DNA of 61,577 nt. It comes from an uncultured Acetatifactor sp. Lineage in GTDB: Bacteria > Bacillota > Clostridia > Lachnospirales > Lachnospiraceae. The stretch covers positions 1 to 61,577 of the forward strand of contig CATKYJ010000026.1 in NCBI GenBank assembly GCA_949840885.1. The letters are read 5' to 3'. Numbering within the stretch: the stretch's first letter is position 1; every line of letters begins with the position of its first letter. Made by a program: the position numbers and the translations under genes. Of the stretch, positions 27,207-36,675 are shown piece by piece. The notes below the pieces were generated by a model. The model was not told where the DNA came from, searched no databases, and was given only the letters and a program-made list of their open reading frames with translations.

Positions 27207-30056
27207 ATGTTGCGTTTTGTTTTCCGAAAAATTGAAAGCAGGAAATGGATGGTCATCAGCCTGCTGGTGGGCAACCTGCTGATGATATCCATTGCAGCAG
27301 GTAGTCCCATGTACTCTCAGGCAGTGCTGCAGCGTACCCTGACGAGAAATTTAAGCGACTATTATGTGGAGCGGAATTCCCATCCGGGCCTGATTGTGGT
27401 ACGCGGGGGCTATACTGCCGGAAAAAAGCAGGAGGAACCTGACAGGATAGAGAGCGCCGCCAGGATGATCGAAGAGATGAGAACGCAGCTGGATGTGCCG
27501 GCTCTTTTTGTGGTGACCCAGTACTACAAAGGCAATGTGAAAGCCTCCCACGAAGTGGCGGTGGACGGTAGGGCAAACGATCTTACGCTGCGGATAGCAA
27601 CCTATTCGGATCAGAAAGAACACATCAAAATCGTCAATGGGGAAATGTATTCCGGAGAGCTGGACAAAGATACTTTTGATGTAATTGTCAATGAGAGGAC
27701 CTTTGTGGAGCAGAACCTGATGCTGGGAGAGGTACTGGAGCTGCCGAATCTGAAGAACGACAAAGAGACGCCCTACCGCATTCGGATCGCGGGAATCTTT
27801 GAAAACAGCGCCCAACAGGATGTCTACTGGGTGTCCCAGCCTGCATTCTGGACGGACGTGTGTCTGATGGATGAGGGGCTGTTTCAGGAGCTGTTTGTGG
27901 AGGCGGAGCATGTGGACAGAGGCTTCAGCGCAGAGTGGTATACCACGCTGGACTACCTCCAGATGCGTGGAGATGAGGCGGAGCGGTACCTGGAGGTGCT
28001 GGAGCGCTGTTTTGCCGAATTTGACCAGATGGGCTTCAAGCCCCATAACGCCAACTTCAAGGCAATTCTGGAGTCTTTTGTAGTCCAGTCCAAGAAACTG
28101 AACACAACCATACTGATTCTGCAGACGCCGATTTTTGTTCTGCTGGCCGTATTTATCTTCATGGTATCCGGACAGATGCTGGAGATGGAGCAGAGCGAAA
28201 TCGCTGTGTACAAAAGCCGCGGCGCGGACAAGGGACAGATCGTGCTGGTGTATCTGCTGGAAAGTGTGCTGATCGCGGCGTTTGGGCTGGCAGGAGGGAT
28301 TCCGCTGGGGGGATTGATGTGCAGGCTTTTGGGGGCGTCCAATTCTTTTCTGGAATTTGTGAAAAGGGCGGCCCTGCCGGTGGAGGCAGGGATGAAAGCC
28401 TGGATATTTGCCGGGGCGGCTGCAGTCTTTGGGATATGTACCATGGTCCTGCCGGTGATCAGATACGCTAATGTCAATATCGTGGCCCAGAAACGCGGAA
28501 AGAACCGAAAAACCAAAAGCCCCTGGTGGCAGAAGATTTTTCTGGACGTGATTCTGCTGGCAGTGGCACTTTACGGCCTGTATCAATACAATGCCCAAAA
28601 AGAATATCTGGCGCAAAAGGTATTGGACGGTGCGTCCCTGGATCCGCTTCTGTATTTTTGTTCTTCCCTGTTCATGGTGGGAGCGGGGCTATTGGTGCTG
28701 CGTTTTTTCCCGCTGCTTGTGCGGATTATATTTGGAGTGGGAAAGCGCTGGTGGCCCACTTCGCTGTACGCCTCTTTTCTGCGGATCATCCGTACCAAGA
28801 GCAATCAGGGTTTCCTCATGGTCTTTCTGATTCTCACGCTGTCCATGGGTATTTTTAACGCCCAGGCGGCACGGACCATCAATGCCAACGCGGAAGAGAG
28901 GATTCGCTATGCCATAGGTGCGGATCTGGTGCTTCAGGAGGTCTGGAAAGACAACAGCGCCATGCTAAGCGATTCCATGAGAGGGGATGCCCCGGGAGGA
29001 TTTGCGGGAAGAGAGACAGAGCTGGTCTATGAGGAGCCGGATTTCGGAAAATATCAGACGCTGGAGGGCATAGAGAGCGTGACAAAGGTCCTCGTGGATA
29101 AAAAGGCGGGCATATCCGTGAAAGGCGGCAAAATAAACAATGCCATGCTGATGGGGATCCATACAAAGGAATTCGGGGAGACGGCCTGGTTCAAGGAATC
29201 CCTCCTGGGGATCCACTGGTACGAATACCTCAATGCCATATCCCAGAATTCCCGTGCGATTCTGGTCTCGTCCAATCTTCAGAGACTCTATGACTACAAG
29301 GTGGGAGACGTTCTGACCTACACCAATGGGAACGGGGATGTCATGCGGGGCATCATCTATGGATTTGTGGATTACTGGCCCTCCTATGCGCCGGTTACCA
29401 GAGCCAAAGGAAACGATGGCCTGTATACGGAAATTGACAATTTCCTCATCGTGGCGCATTTGTCACAACTACAGTCCTCCTGGGGGGTCACACCCTATCA
29501 GGTATGGATCAGGACAGAGGCTTCCTCCCAATTCATATATGATTATGCACAAGAGTCCGGCACGGTATATAGGCTGTTTCAGGATGCGGCAGCGCAGCTC
29601 ATCGATCTGAAGAACGACCCGATTTTCCAGGGAACCAACGGTATCTTGACCATAGGCTTCATCTATGTGTTGCTGCTGTGTGTTACGGGCTTCCTGATTT
29701 ACTGGATACTCTCCATTCAGTCCAGAACCTTGCAGTTTGGCATTTTCCGCGCTATGGGCATGTCCATGGGAGAAATACTGGCGATGCTGGTCAATGAACA
29801 GCTCTTTATTACAGGGGTGTCCATTGCTGCGGGGATTGCCGTGGGAATGCTTACATCCAGACTGTTTATTCCGCTGATCCAGATTGCCTATACATCTGCT
29901 GATCAGATGATACCGTTGGAAATCGTAAGCGCCGACAGCGACTATGCGCGTCTCTTTGGGGTAATCGGACTGGCCATACTGGTGTGCATGCTGATATTGG
30001 GCTGGCTGATTTCGAAGATAAAGATATCTCAGGCGTTGAAGCTGGGCGAGGATTAG
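27207..30056 (+). CDS. Large FtsX/MacB-type ABC transporter permease
   Basis: The 949-residue protein has one N-terminal membrane segment, a large extracellular domain (about 45-290), three membrane segments typical of FtsX (IFVLLAVFIFMVSGQMLEMEQSEIAVYKSRGA near 315-350), a central segment pair, a second extracellular domain, and a second FtsX block at the C-terminus (RTLQFGIFRAMGMSMGEIL). It therefore carries two FtsX units in one chain, as in LolE/AcbD-like fused permeases, so one copy could suffice for the pair of ATPases. ATG 27207 is chosen because the longer frame lies inside the upstream gene. Confidence 0.88.
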   Translation: MLRFVFRKIESRKWMVISLLVGNLLMISIAAGSPMYSQAVLQRTLTRNLSDYYVERNSHPGLIVVRGGYTAGKKQEEPDRIESAARMIEEMRTQLDVPALFVVTQYYKGNVKASHEVAVDGRANDLTLRIATYSDQKEHIKIVNGEMYSGELDKDTFDVIVNERTFVEQNLMLGEVLELPNLKNDKETPYRIRIAGIFENSAQQDVYWVSQPAFWTDVCLMDEGLFQELFVEAEHVDRGFSAEWYTTLDYLQMRGDEAERYLEVLERCFAEFDQMGFKPHNANFKAILESFVVQSKKLNTTILILQTPIFVLLAVFIFMVSGQMLEMEQSEIAVYKSRGADKGQIVLVYLLESVLIAAFGLAGGIPLGGLMCRLLGASNSFLEFVKRAALPVEAGMKAWIFAGAAAVFGICTMVLPVIRYANVNIVAQKRGKNRKTKSPWWQKIFLDVILLAVALYGLYQYNAQKEYLAQKVLDGASLDPLLYFCSSLFMVGAGLLVLRFFPLLVRIIFGVGKRWWPTSLYASFLRIIRTKSNQGFLMVFLILTLSMGIFNAQAARTINANAEERIRYAIGADLVLQEVWKDNSAMLSDSMRGDAPGGFAGRETELVYEEPDFGKYQTLEGIESVTKVLVDKKAGISVKGGKINNAMLMGIHTKEFGETAWFKESLLGIHWYEYLNAISQNSRAILVSSNLQRLYDYKVGDVLTYTNGNGDVMRGIIYGFVDYWPSYAPVTRAKGNDGLYTEIDNFLIVAHLSQLQSSWGVTPYQVWIRTEASSQFIYDYAQESGTVYRLFQDAAAQLIDLKNDPIFQGTNGILTIGFIYVLLLCVTGFLIYWILSIQSRTLQFGIFRAMGMSMGEILAMLVNEQLFITGVSIAAGIAVGMLTSRLFIPLIQIAYTSADQMIPLEIVSADSDYARLFGVIGLAILVCMLILGWLISKIKISQALKLGED

Positions 30057-30064
30057 GGGGATAT

Positions 30065-30739
30065 ATGGAGAGCATCATTGCGGGAAACGGGATTAAAAAA
30101 GGCTTCCCTGTGGCAGGAGGAGATATGTTCTGGGCGCTGAAAGGGCTGAAGCTGGAGATTGGGAAAGGACAGCTTGCGATCTTAAGGGGGAAATCCGGTT
30201 CCGGGAAGACCACCTTGATGAATATTTTGAGTGCGCTGGATTACCCTACGCAGGGAGATGTGTTTTTTCAGGGAAAGAATATCGCAAAGATGGGAGAAAA
30301 GGAGCGCGGGCGTCTGCGGCGGGTGAGGATGGGCTTTGTGTTCCAGTCCGTGGCGCTGGTGCCCATGATGACTGCTTATGAGAATGTGGAATTTGCCCTT
30401 AGGCTTGCAAAATACAGAGGAAATCGAAAGGAGAGGGTGGAGGAATGCCTGAAGCTGGTGGGTCTTGGCAGCAGGCTCCACCATCTTCCCCAGGAACTGT
30501 CCGGCGGCGAACAGCAGAGGGTGGCCATCGCAAGAGCCATTGCACACAGGCCGGAAATCCTTTTTGCGGACGAGCCTACAGCGGAACTGGATACCAATAC
30601 CGGGCTTCAGGTGGTGAAGATATTTAAGGATTTGGCGGCTTCAGAGGGCGTGACGATTCTCATGACGACCCATGACACAGGACTGATGGAAATCGGGGAT
30701 GTGGTATACCAGCTGGAGGACGGTGAGTTTGTTGAGTGA
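30065..30739 (+). CDS. ABC transporter ATP-binding protein (LolD/MacB type, exporter ATPase 1)
   Basis: It has Walker A GKSGSGKT near residue 42, signature LSGGEQQR, Walker B ILFADEP and the H-loop TTHD. It is a compact 224-residue ATPase of the lipoprotein/antimicrobial peptide exporter class. The start ATG 30065 lies behind AGGGGGAT, nine bases after the permease stop. The next ATPase gene follows at once, so the two may form a heterodimer. Confidence 0.93.
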   Translation: MESIIAGNGIKKGFPVAGGDMFWALKGLKLEIGKGQLAILRGKSGSGKTTLMNILSALDYPTQGDVFFQGKNIAKMGEKERGRLRRVRMGFVFQSVALVPMMTAYENVEFALRLAKYRGNRKERVEECLKLVGLGSRLHHLPQELSGGEQQRVAIARAIAHRPEILFADEPTAELDTNTGLQVVKIFKDLAASEGVTILMTTHDTGLMEIGDVVYQLEDGEFVE

Positions 30740-30743
30740 GGAT

Positions 30744-31664
30744 ATGATTGTTTGTGAAAATCTGGTAAAAATATATAAGACAAAGGATCTGGAAGTGCTG
30801 GCGCTTCAGGGACTTGAACTGACCATCGCAGCCGGAGAGCTTATGGCTATCATCGGAAACAGCGGCAGCGGGAAATCCACTTTTCTGAACATGGTGGGAG
30901 GACTGGACAGACCCTCCGCCGGGAAACTGACCGTGGACGGCAAGGATTTGTTCAAGCTGGGTGAAAAGGAGTTGGTAGACTACAAACGAGATACCGTAGG
31001 CTTTGTCTGGCAGAACAATGCCAGGAATCTGCTTCCTTATTTAAGTGCCTGGCAGAATGTCCAGCTGCCTATGCGTTTTGCCCATGGAGAGCGGGGGAAA
31101 CGGCAGAGGGAGAGGGCTCTGGAACTTTTGGAGATGGTAGGAATGTCCCACAAAAAAGACAGTCGCCTGAACCAGCTGTCCGGCGGCGAACAGCAGAGAA
31201 TCGCCATTGCCATCGCGCTGGCCAATCGCCCTAAGATTTTGCTGGCGGACGAGCCCACCGGGTCTGTGGATACCAAAACCGGTAATTATATTCTGGATGT
31301 TTTTCGGGAACTGAACAGGAATCTGGGACTGACTATTGTGATTGTCACCCATGACAGGATGCTGTCTAAGAAAGTGAGCCGGGTGGTGGCAATCCGGGAC
31401 GGAAAGACCAGCAGCGAAATGATTGTAAAGCAGAGCTATGCGGACAGGCTGGACTCCATCGGCGCTTTCGAGGAGGCTCATGATGAGTACGCGGTGTTGG
31501 ACAAAGCCGGGCGCGTCCAGATTCCCAGGGAGTACCTGGATGGTCTGGGCATCCATGGCAATAAGGTGCGCATGGAGCTGGAGAATGGCAGGATCATTAT
31601 TGGCGCGCCGAAAGAGGAGACCGGGGAGGAACCGGAGAATGACCGGGGCATCGACAGATCATGA
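30744..31664 (+). CDS. ABC transporter ATPase with C-terminal AbrB/SpoVT-like domain (exporter ATPase 2)
   Basis: Residues 1-225 are a LolD-type ATPase: Walker A GNSGSGKS, signature LSGGEQQR, Walker B ILLADEP, H-loop VTHD. After a 25-residue linker, residues about 250-290 read [20 protein letters not shown] followed by [13 protein letters not shown], which is the swapped-hairpin pattern of AbrB/MraZ/SpoVT transcription-factor folds. In such ATPases this piece may be a dimerisation or regulatory module. The start could also be one of the TTG codons near 30729; ATG 30744 gives the normal family N-terminus. Confidence 0.9.
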   Translation: MIVCENLVKIYKTKDLEVLALQGLELTIAAGELMAIIGNSGSGKSTFLNMVGGLDRPSAGKLTVDGKDLFKLGEKELVDYKRDTVGFVWQNNARNLLPYLSAWQNVQLPMRFAHGERGKRQRERALELLEMVGMSHKKDSRLNQLSGGEQQRIAIAIALANRPKILLADEPTGSVDTKTGNYILDVFRELNRNLGLTIVIVTHDRMLSKKVSRVVAIRDGKTSSEMIVKQSYADRLDSIGAFEEAHDEYAVLDKAGRVQIPREYLDGLGIHGNKVRMELENGRIIIGAPKEETGEEPENDRGIDRS

Positions 31665-31736
31665 TACAGAGGGAGAAAGCGGCCATCCGGGAAGAAAGAG
31701 AGCCAAAAGAAAGTAGTAAGAACGGCAGAAAGGCGG

Positions 31737-32693
31737 ATGCTTGTGATAAGATATGGATTGACATTGACAGCAGGCGGTAATGTGGGTAGTATAATAGAGG
31801 ACATAGAGGCAGAAGTGCAGAAAGGGGCTGTACAGGAATTTTTGAGCGCCCTTCCCGAGAAAGCCCTGAACCTGGGCGTTCGCATCCTGCTGGCAGCAGT
31901 CTTCTTTCTGATAGGGGGAAAGCTGATAAAACTCGTGCGGCGGATCATCCGAAAGTCCATGGAGCGGGCAGGGGCGGAACTGGGTGTGACGCAGTTCGTG
32001 GATTCCTTTGTGAAAGCCTCGCTGTATACGGTGCTGGTCATGGGACTGGCTGCGTCTTTCGGCCTGGATGCCGCCAGCGTAGTGGCGGTGCTGGGTTCTG
32101 CGGGAGTGGCCATTGGCCTGGCTATTCAGGGCAGCCTGTCCAACCTGGCGGGAGGCGTGCTGATACTGGCGCTGAAGCCCTTTCGGGTGGGAGACTATAT
32201 TTTAGAGAGTTATTCCAATAAAGAGGGCACCGTAACGGAAATCCAGATTTTCTATACGAAGCTGCTCACGCCTGACAACCAGACCGTCATCCTGCCAAAC
32301 GGCAACCTTGCAAACAACAGCCTGGTGAACATCACCGCCCAGGAAGTGCGAAGGATGGATATCACGGTGGGCATCTCCTATGATGCAGATCTGAAAAAGG
32401 CCAAGGAGGTGCTGCAGCGGACACTGGAAGAGGACGTTGGTGTCTTGAAAGACAGGGATATGCTGGTATTCGTGTCGGAACTGGCCAGTTCTTCCGTGGT
32501 GCTTGGGGTCAGGTGCTGGTTTCGGCAGGAGGATTTCTGGAAAGGAAAGTGGCGTGTCACGGAGAACTGCAAGCTGAGTCTGGATGAAAACGGGATTGAG
32601 ATTGCGTATAATCAACTGGACGTGCATGTGGATGGAAAAGTGCAGGGCCTGATGCAGAAAAAGGATCTGCCAAGCTGTGAGGAGATGACATAA
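31737..32693 (+). CDS. MscS-family mechanosensitive ion channel
   Basis: Three membrane segments lead into the pore helix and MscS beta domain: LGSAGVAIGLAIQGSLSNLAGGVLIL near residues 115-145, then PFRVGDYI and LPNGNLANNSLVNITAQEVRRMDI. Small MscS channels open under membrane tension. The ATG at 31737 gives about 15 residues before the likely family start; GTG 31782 (VGSIIEDI) behind AGGCGG is a good alternative. A promoter-like pair TTGACA (31764-31769) and TAGTAT (31787-31792) overlaps this N-terminus, which would fit a later start still. Confidence 0.9.
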   Translation: MLVIRYGLTLTAGGNVGSIIEDIEAEVQKGAVQEFLSALPEKALNLGVRILLAAVFFLIGGKLIKLVRRIIRKSMERAGAELGVTQFVDSFVKASLYTVLVMGLAASFGLDAASVVAVLGSAGVAIGLAIQGSLSNLAGGVLILALKPFRVGDYILESYSNKEGTVTEIQIFYTKLLTPDNQTVILPNGNLANNSLVNITAQEVRRMDITVGISYDADLKKAKEVLQRTLEEDVGVLKDRDMLVFVSELASSSVVLGVRCWFRQEDFWKGKWRVTENCKLSLDENGIEIAYNQLDVHVDGKVQGLMQKKDLPSCEEMT

Positions 32694-32697
32694 GAAT

Positions 32698-34350
32698 ATG
32701 CTGACAATTATTCTGGATTGGATTTATATGCTATTTACCTGCTTTAGCCTGGGCTTTTTCTTTGCATGGGTGGTGGAAAAAGTGTTTCACTATTCTATCA
32801 GGCAGTTGGACAGTGTACTGGCGGCCGGGCTCATCATGGCAACGGTTTACGCGGAGACTTTCAGCCTGTTTTACCGGGTCAATATAGAGGCGAATGTGAT
32901 ACTGTCCGTAGCCTGCATTGCTATTTGCGCTGTTCTGCGCAAGGAAATCAGGAAGTTTCTGACAGAAAGCATCGGAAGCCTTTCCCGGCCCCGCAGGATT
33001 ATGATTCCTCTGCTGTTTGTGCTGTGGAGTTATTTTGCTTCCAGGTGCTATTACAGAGCCCTTGACATGGATCTGTATTATGGCCAGAGCATTCGCTGGA
33101 TTGAGGAGTACGGAGTGGTGAAAGGGCTGGGGAACCTGCACTGCCGGTTCGGCTACAACAGTTCTGTATTTGCCCTGTCCGCTTTGTACAGCCTGAGGTT
33201 TTTGCTGGGACGAAGTATCCATGCAGTCAATGGATTCATACCATTTATTTTATGTTTCAGTTTGCTGGATCTGGGAAAAGCCTTTCACCGGAAAAGAATG
33301 TTTTTGTCGGATTACGCGCGGGTGGCAGCTATATATTACCTGACTATCATATGTGACGAGGTGGTTGCTCCCTCATCGGACTATGCTGTCATGTGCTTTG
33401 TATTTTTCATCGTCATAAAGTGGCTGACGCTGCTGGAAGAGGAGAGGGGACAGGAAAATATTGCGCCATATGCGCTTCTGTGCGTAGTGAGCGTATATGC
33501 GTTGACCCTGAAGCTTTCGGCCGGCTTCATACTGCTTCTGACAATAAAACCGGCCTGTATGCTTCTGCGGGAGAAGAGGTGGAAAGAGACGGGGATCTAT
33601 ATAGCGCTGGGGCTTTTGGTCGCCGTACCGTGGATAACCCGTACCGTGCTGATAACAGGCTGGCTGCTCTATCCTTTTTCGGGGCTTGACCTGTTCCAGG
33701 TGGACTGGAAGATCGATACGGGTATGGTGATGCAGGACGAGTATCTCATAAAGATATGGGCGAAATACGCGAACACCCTGGCAGATACCAGCCTGAAGTC
33801 ATGGCTGCCCCATTGGTTCCGCAATGGCCTTTCTTCTACAGAAAGGCTGCTGGTCCTGGCTGATCTTGGATCCTGTATGGCCGCTGCTGTGCTGGCAGTG
33901 TCTGTGGTCATTAGAAAGCAATGGCAGAAATTGGACTATCTGCTTGCAGTAGCTGCAATAGCCTGTTCTTATCTCTACTGGCAGTTCGAGGCTCCCTTGA
34001 TAAGATATGGCTACGCATATGTGCTGCTTTTGGCTGCATTGGTGGGCGGCTTTTTCCTGGAGAAGTTTAAGATACGCAATATGGCATATTTTGCATTGCT
34101 TCTGTATGGCGCGTATAAGTTCTATATCTGCTGTGACTATGTAATAGCGTACAGAACAGGGCCGTATTATATCTGGTCGGAGACTTACGACCATTATGAG
34201 TTGGAAAGCTATGAGATAGACGGAGAAACATTTTACTATTCCCCATATGAGTGGGTTACCGGGTATGATCCGTTCCCTTCGGCTCCTACAAAGGCGGATT
34301 TGGAACTTCGCGGCGAAGATATGCGGGACGGATTCAGGCAGAGAAAATAA
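32698..34350 (+). CDS. Polytopic membrane protein, LIC_10190-like
   Basis: The 550-residue protein has about 12 hydrophobic segments and a short soluble tail. The region DMDLYYGQSIRWIEEYGVV, then NLHCRFGYNSSVFALSAL, resembles the membrane proteins called LIC_10190 family, which look like GT-C type glycosyltransferases with an early acidic loop. The C-terminal 60 residues are soluble and Tyr-rich. It starts four bases after mscS and probably belongs to the same transcript. The function is unproven. Confidence 0.65.
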   Translation: MLTIILDWIYMLFTCFSLGFFFAWVVEKVFHYSIRQLDSVLAAGLIMATVYAETFSLFYRVNIEANVILSVACIAICAVLRKEIRKFLTESIGSLSRPRRIMIPLLFVLWSYFASRCYYRALDMDLYYGQSIRWIEEYGVVKGLGNLHCRFGYNSSVFALSALYSLRFLLGRSIHAVNGFIPFILCFSLLDLGKAFHRKRMFLSDYARVAAIYYLTIICDEVVAPSSDYAVMCFVFFIVIKWLTLLEEERGQENIAPYALLCVVSVYALTLKLSAGFILLLTIKPACMLLREKRWKETGIYIALGLLVAVPWITRTVLITGWLLYPFSGLDLFQVDWKIDTGMVMQDEYLIKIWAKYANTLADTSLKSWLPHWFRNGLSSTERLLVLADLGSCMAAAVLAVSVVIRKQWQKLDYLLAVAAIACSYLYWQFEAPLIRYGYAYVLLLAALVGGFFLEKFKIRNMAYFALLLYGAYKFYICCDYVIAYRTGPYYIWSETYDHYELESYEIDGETFYYSPYEWVTGYDPFPSAPTKADLELRGEDMRDGFRQRK

Positions 34351-34429
34351 CCGTAAGGGAAGAGGGAGAATTGTGGATGGGCTGATGGAGAATGCTGACG
34401 GAGAATTTTTGAGAATTTTGAAAAAACAG

Positions 34430-34458
34430 TTGCAAAATATTTGAAAAGCCTGTATAAT
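34430..34458 (+). promoter_or_regulatory. tRNA promoter
   Basis: TTGCAA (34430-34435), a 17-base spacer and TATAAT (34453-34458) lie about 50 bases before the tRNA gene. Confidence 0.65.
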
Positions 34459-34513
34459 AACATATGGTTTCGGGAAAGCCTATATGGCAGAGACCAAAAC
34501 CTATGGTGCGTAA

Positions 34514-34586
34514 GCTTCTGTGGCTCAGTTGGTAGAGCGATTGATTCGTAATCAATAGATCACGGGTTCGAGTCCCGTCAGAAGCT
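34514..34586 (+). tRNA. tRNA-Thr (anticodon CGU)
   Basis: The 73-base gene folds into a full cloverleaf. The acceptor stem is GCTTCTG/CAGAAGC, the D stem GCTC/GAGC, the anticodon stem ATTGA/TCAAT with loop TTCGTAA, and the T stem ACGGG/CCCGT with loop TTCGAGT. The anticodon CGT reads ACG. The discriminator base is T, and the 3' CCA is not encoded. Confidence 0.96.
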
Positions 34587-34719
34587 TTAAAGAAGCCAGT
34601 GTTTATACTGGTTCGCGGATGCTTTGAATCGTACTTCTACATTTTCTTTCATTTTTATTTTATGTTTCGAGTTTGTTTCATTTTTTCCCGATTTCTTGAG
34701 AATGGAAAGGAGCATACAT

Positions 34720-34794
34720 ATGGCACTGACAAGCGAGGACTTACTGGCGATATCCCAGCTGCAGCGCAGCGGCAAACTCTTTCAGCCGGCTTAA
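34720..34794 (+). pseudogene. Truncated remnant of a MALT-EDLLAI-type coiled-coil protein gene
   Basis: A good AAAGGAG site precedes an ATG that reads MALTSEDLLAISQL, the opening seen in many clostridial coiled-coil hypothetical proteins, but the frame ends after 24 residues. No continuation of the coiled coil is visible in other frames before the terminator at 34816. It is either a decayed gene or a tiny expressed peptide. Confidence 0.4.
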
Positions 34795-34807
34795 GAAAGA
34801 CATATGT

Positions 34808-34838
34808 AAGGCCGGAAAGCAGATGCTTTTTTGGCCTT
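34808..34838. terminator. Terminator between the tRNA unit and the convergent importer operon
   Basis: AAAGC-AGAT-GCTTT followed by T residues is nested in an AAGGCC/GGCCTT stem. It lies between two converging units and could serve both strands. Confidence 0.6.
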
Positions 34839-34851
34839 GTAATCTCTGCGG

Positions 34852-35709
34852 TCACATCTTGAACCGTATCCGTATCTGGTGTTCGATGGCCTGGATGGAC
34901 TTGTAGAAGCCCAGGGCGATTACGCAGAGCACGATGATGCTGGTGATCACCATGTCCAGCTGGAATACCTGGGAGCCGTATATGATCAGGTACCCCAGCC
35001 CCCGCCTGGCCGCCAGGAATTCCCCGATGATGACACCTACCAGGGCCAGCCCGATGTTCACCTTGGCGGTGCTAAGCAGAATAGGCACGGAGCCTGGCAG
35101 AACCACTTTCAGGAACGCGTCCCGCCTGCTGCCACCCAGGGTGTAGATCAGCGTGACTTTCTCGCTGTCCACCTGCTGGAAACCCGTGTAAAAGCTGATG
35201 ATGGAGCCGAATACAGCCACGGACATGCCGGCTACGATGATCGTGCGGGTGCCGGTGCCCAGCCACACGATGAACAGCGGCGCCAGGGCCGACTTGGGCA
35301 GACTGTTGAGTACCACCAGATAGGGCTCCAGAATCTCGGAAAGCTTTTTGGAGTGCCATAGCAGCGTGGCCACCAGGAGGCTTAAGGCGATTACCAGCAG
35401 GAAGCTGAAAAGCGTCTCGAACAAGGTCACGCCGATGTGGGAGAGCATGGAATTGCTGCGAAGCTGCTCCACAAAACAGCGCAGAACCCGGCTGGGGCTG
35501 GAGAAGAAAAAGCTGTCGATCCATTTCCTGTCTGCGCTCACTTCCCAGAGAACCAAAAAAAGGACGAAAAGAAACGTCCGCCAGGAAGTGATTTCATGGT
35601 GATGCCTTTTGTGTTTTCTGATAAATTCTTCCTGTTTCGTTAGTTCCGTGCCGGATTTGTGCCTTTTTGTCCGTTCCGGCTCCTGTTTTAAACTTGCTTC
35701 AGGTTTCAT
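34852..35709 (-). CDS. NitT/TauT-type ABC transporter permease
   Basis: The 285-residue permease has a charged 45-residue N-terminal region and about six membrane segments, with the EAA-type loop ALVGVIIGEFLAARRGLGYLI near residue 235. The SsuC/ThiX/TauC class imports nitrate, taurine, sulfonates or thiamine precursors. The gene overlaps the ATPase gene upstream by 11 bases. No substrate-binding protein gene is present next to the pair, so the substrate is open. Confidence 0.85.
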   Translation of the reverse strand: MKPEASLKQEPERTKRHKSGTELTKQEEFIRKHKRHHHEITSWRTFLFVLFLVLWEVSADRKWIDSFFFSSPSRVLRCFVEQLRSNSMLSHIGVTLFETLFSFLLVIALSLLVATLLWHSKKLSEILEPYLVVLNSLPKSALAPLFIVWLGTGTRTIIVAGMSVAVFGSIISFYTGFQQVDSEKVTLIYTLGGSRRDAFLKVVLPGSVPILLSTAKVNIGLALVGVIIGEFLAARRGLGYLIIYGSQVFQLDMVITSIIVLCVIALGFYKSIQAIEHQIRIRFKM

Positions 35710-36475
35710 GTGTCAGTTCCTCCCATAGCATGTTGAAATACTGTTGGAACTCAGGGGCGTTTCTGGCGGCCAGAGGCGAATCGTCTGCCAGCGTCAGATG
35801 CACGTTTACTTCTTTTTTGACCACTGCAGGCCTGCCGGAGAGGACAATGATCCGGTCGGCCAGGCTGATGGCCTCGGCCAGGTCGTGGGTGATGATGATC
35901 ATGGTCTTTCCTGCGGCGCGGATCAGGCGGCAGATGTCTGCAGAGACGAAAAGCCTGGTCTGGTAGTCCAGGGCGCTGAAAGGCTCATCCAGCAAGAGCA
36001 GCTGGGGCTCCAGGGCCAGTGTGCGGATTAGGGCGGCCCGCTGTTTCATGCCGCCGGAGAGCTCGTCAGGGCGCTTATCCTTAAATTTGTCAAGACCATA
36101 GTCCTTTAAGAGCCGGTCTACTGCCTCCAGGCGCTCCGGCGTCATTTTATGATTCAGTTCCAGGCCCAGGGTCACGTTGCGATAGACCGTGCGCCATTCA
36201 AAGAGGTGGTCGCGCTGGAGCATGTAGCCGATCTTCGGATAGTGCAGGGCTCCGTCAGGATTGTTCACCACAATCGTTCCCTCCTCCGGAGACAAAAGGC
36301 CTGCAATGATGGACAGTAATGTGGACTTTCCGCAGCCGCTGGGCCCCACGATGGCGATGAATTCGCCCTCCCGCACGCCAAAGGAGATGTCTTTGAGGGC
36401 TTTCGTCTCCCCGTGCAGATTGTGGTAGGAATAGCCGATGTTCTTTAATTCCAGGATACTTTGCATAGATGCCAT
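35699..36475 (-). CDS. NitT/TauT-type ABC transporter ATP-binding protein
   Basis: Walker A GPSGCGKS near residue 45, Q-loop, signature LSGGMKQR, Walker B LLLLDEPFSALD and H-loop ITHD are all present in a 258-residue protein of the SsuB/TauB class. ATG 36475 (MASMQS) or ATG 36466 (MQSIL) may be used; neither has a strong ribosome binding site. A dyad at 36519-36537 lies upstream. Confidence 0.9.
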   Translation of the reverse strand: MASMQSILELKNIGYSYHNLHGETKALKDISFGVREGEFIAIVGPSGCGKSTLLSIIAGLLSPEEGTIVVNNPDGALHYPKIGYMLQRDHLFEWRTVYRNVTLGLELNHKMTPERLEAVDRLLKDYGLDKFKDKRPDELSGGMKQRAALIRTLALEPQLLLLDEPFSALDYQTRLFVSADICRLIRAAGKTMIIITHDLAEAISLADRIIVLSGRPAVVKKEVNVHLTLADDSPLAARNAPEFQQYFNMLWEELTHET

Positions 36476-36518
36476 TCCCGTTTTCTTTTTCTTATATCAT
36501 ATGAAAGGCGGCGTGCAG

Positions 36519-36537
36519 GGGTTCTTGACGAGAACCC
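36519..36537. promoter_or_regulatory. GGGTTCT-N5-AGAACCC dyad upstream of the importer operon
   Basis: A perfect inverted repeat with seven-base arms lies between the divergent importer and argH genes. It sits about 45 bases ahead of the first ATPase codon on the minus strand and could be a regulator site for either direction. Confidence 0.4.
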
Positions 36538-36675
36538 ATAAATTTTCGTGAGAAATTTCAGATACGGCAGATTGAAGCGGCGGGAATTGTGAAAAAAGCC
36601 AACTTGATATAATCAAATATGCGTGATAGAATGGAACAGGCGCATTTTGATTTTTCAGGAAAACAGGAGGGAGAT

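Noticed and set aside
27351..28616. 421-residue minus-strand frame inside the permease gene
   Set aside because: The plus-strand permease is intact and has a proper start and membrane pattern; the antisense frame has neither.
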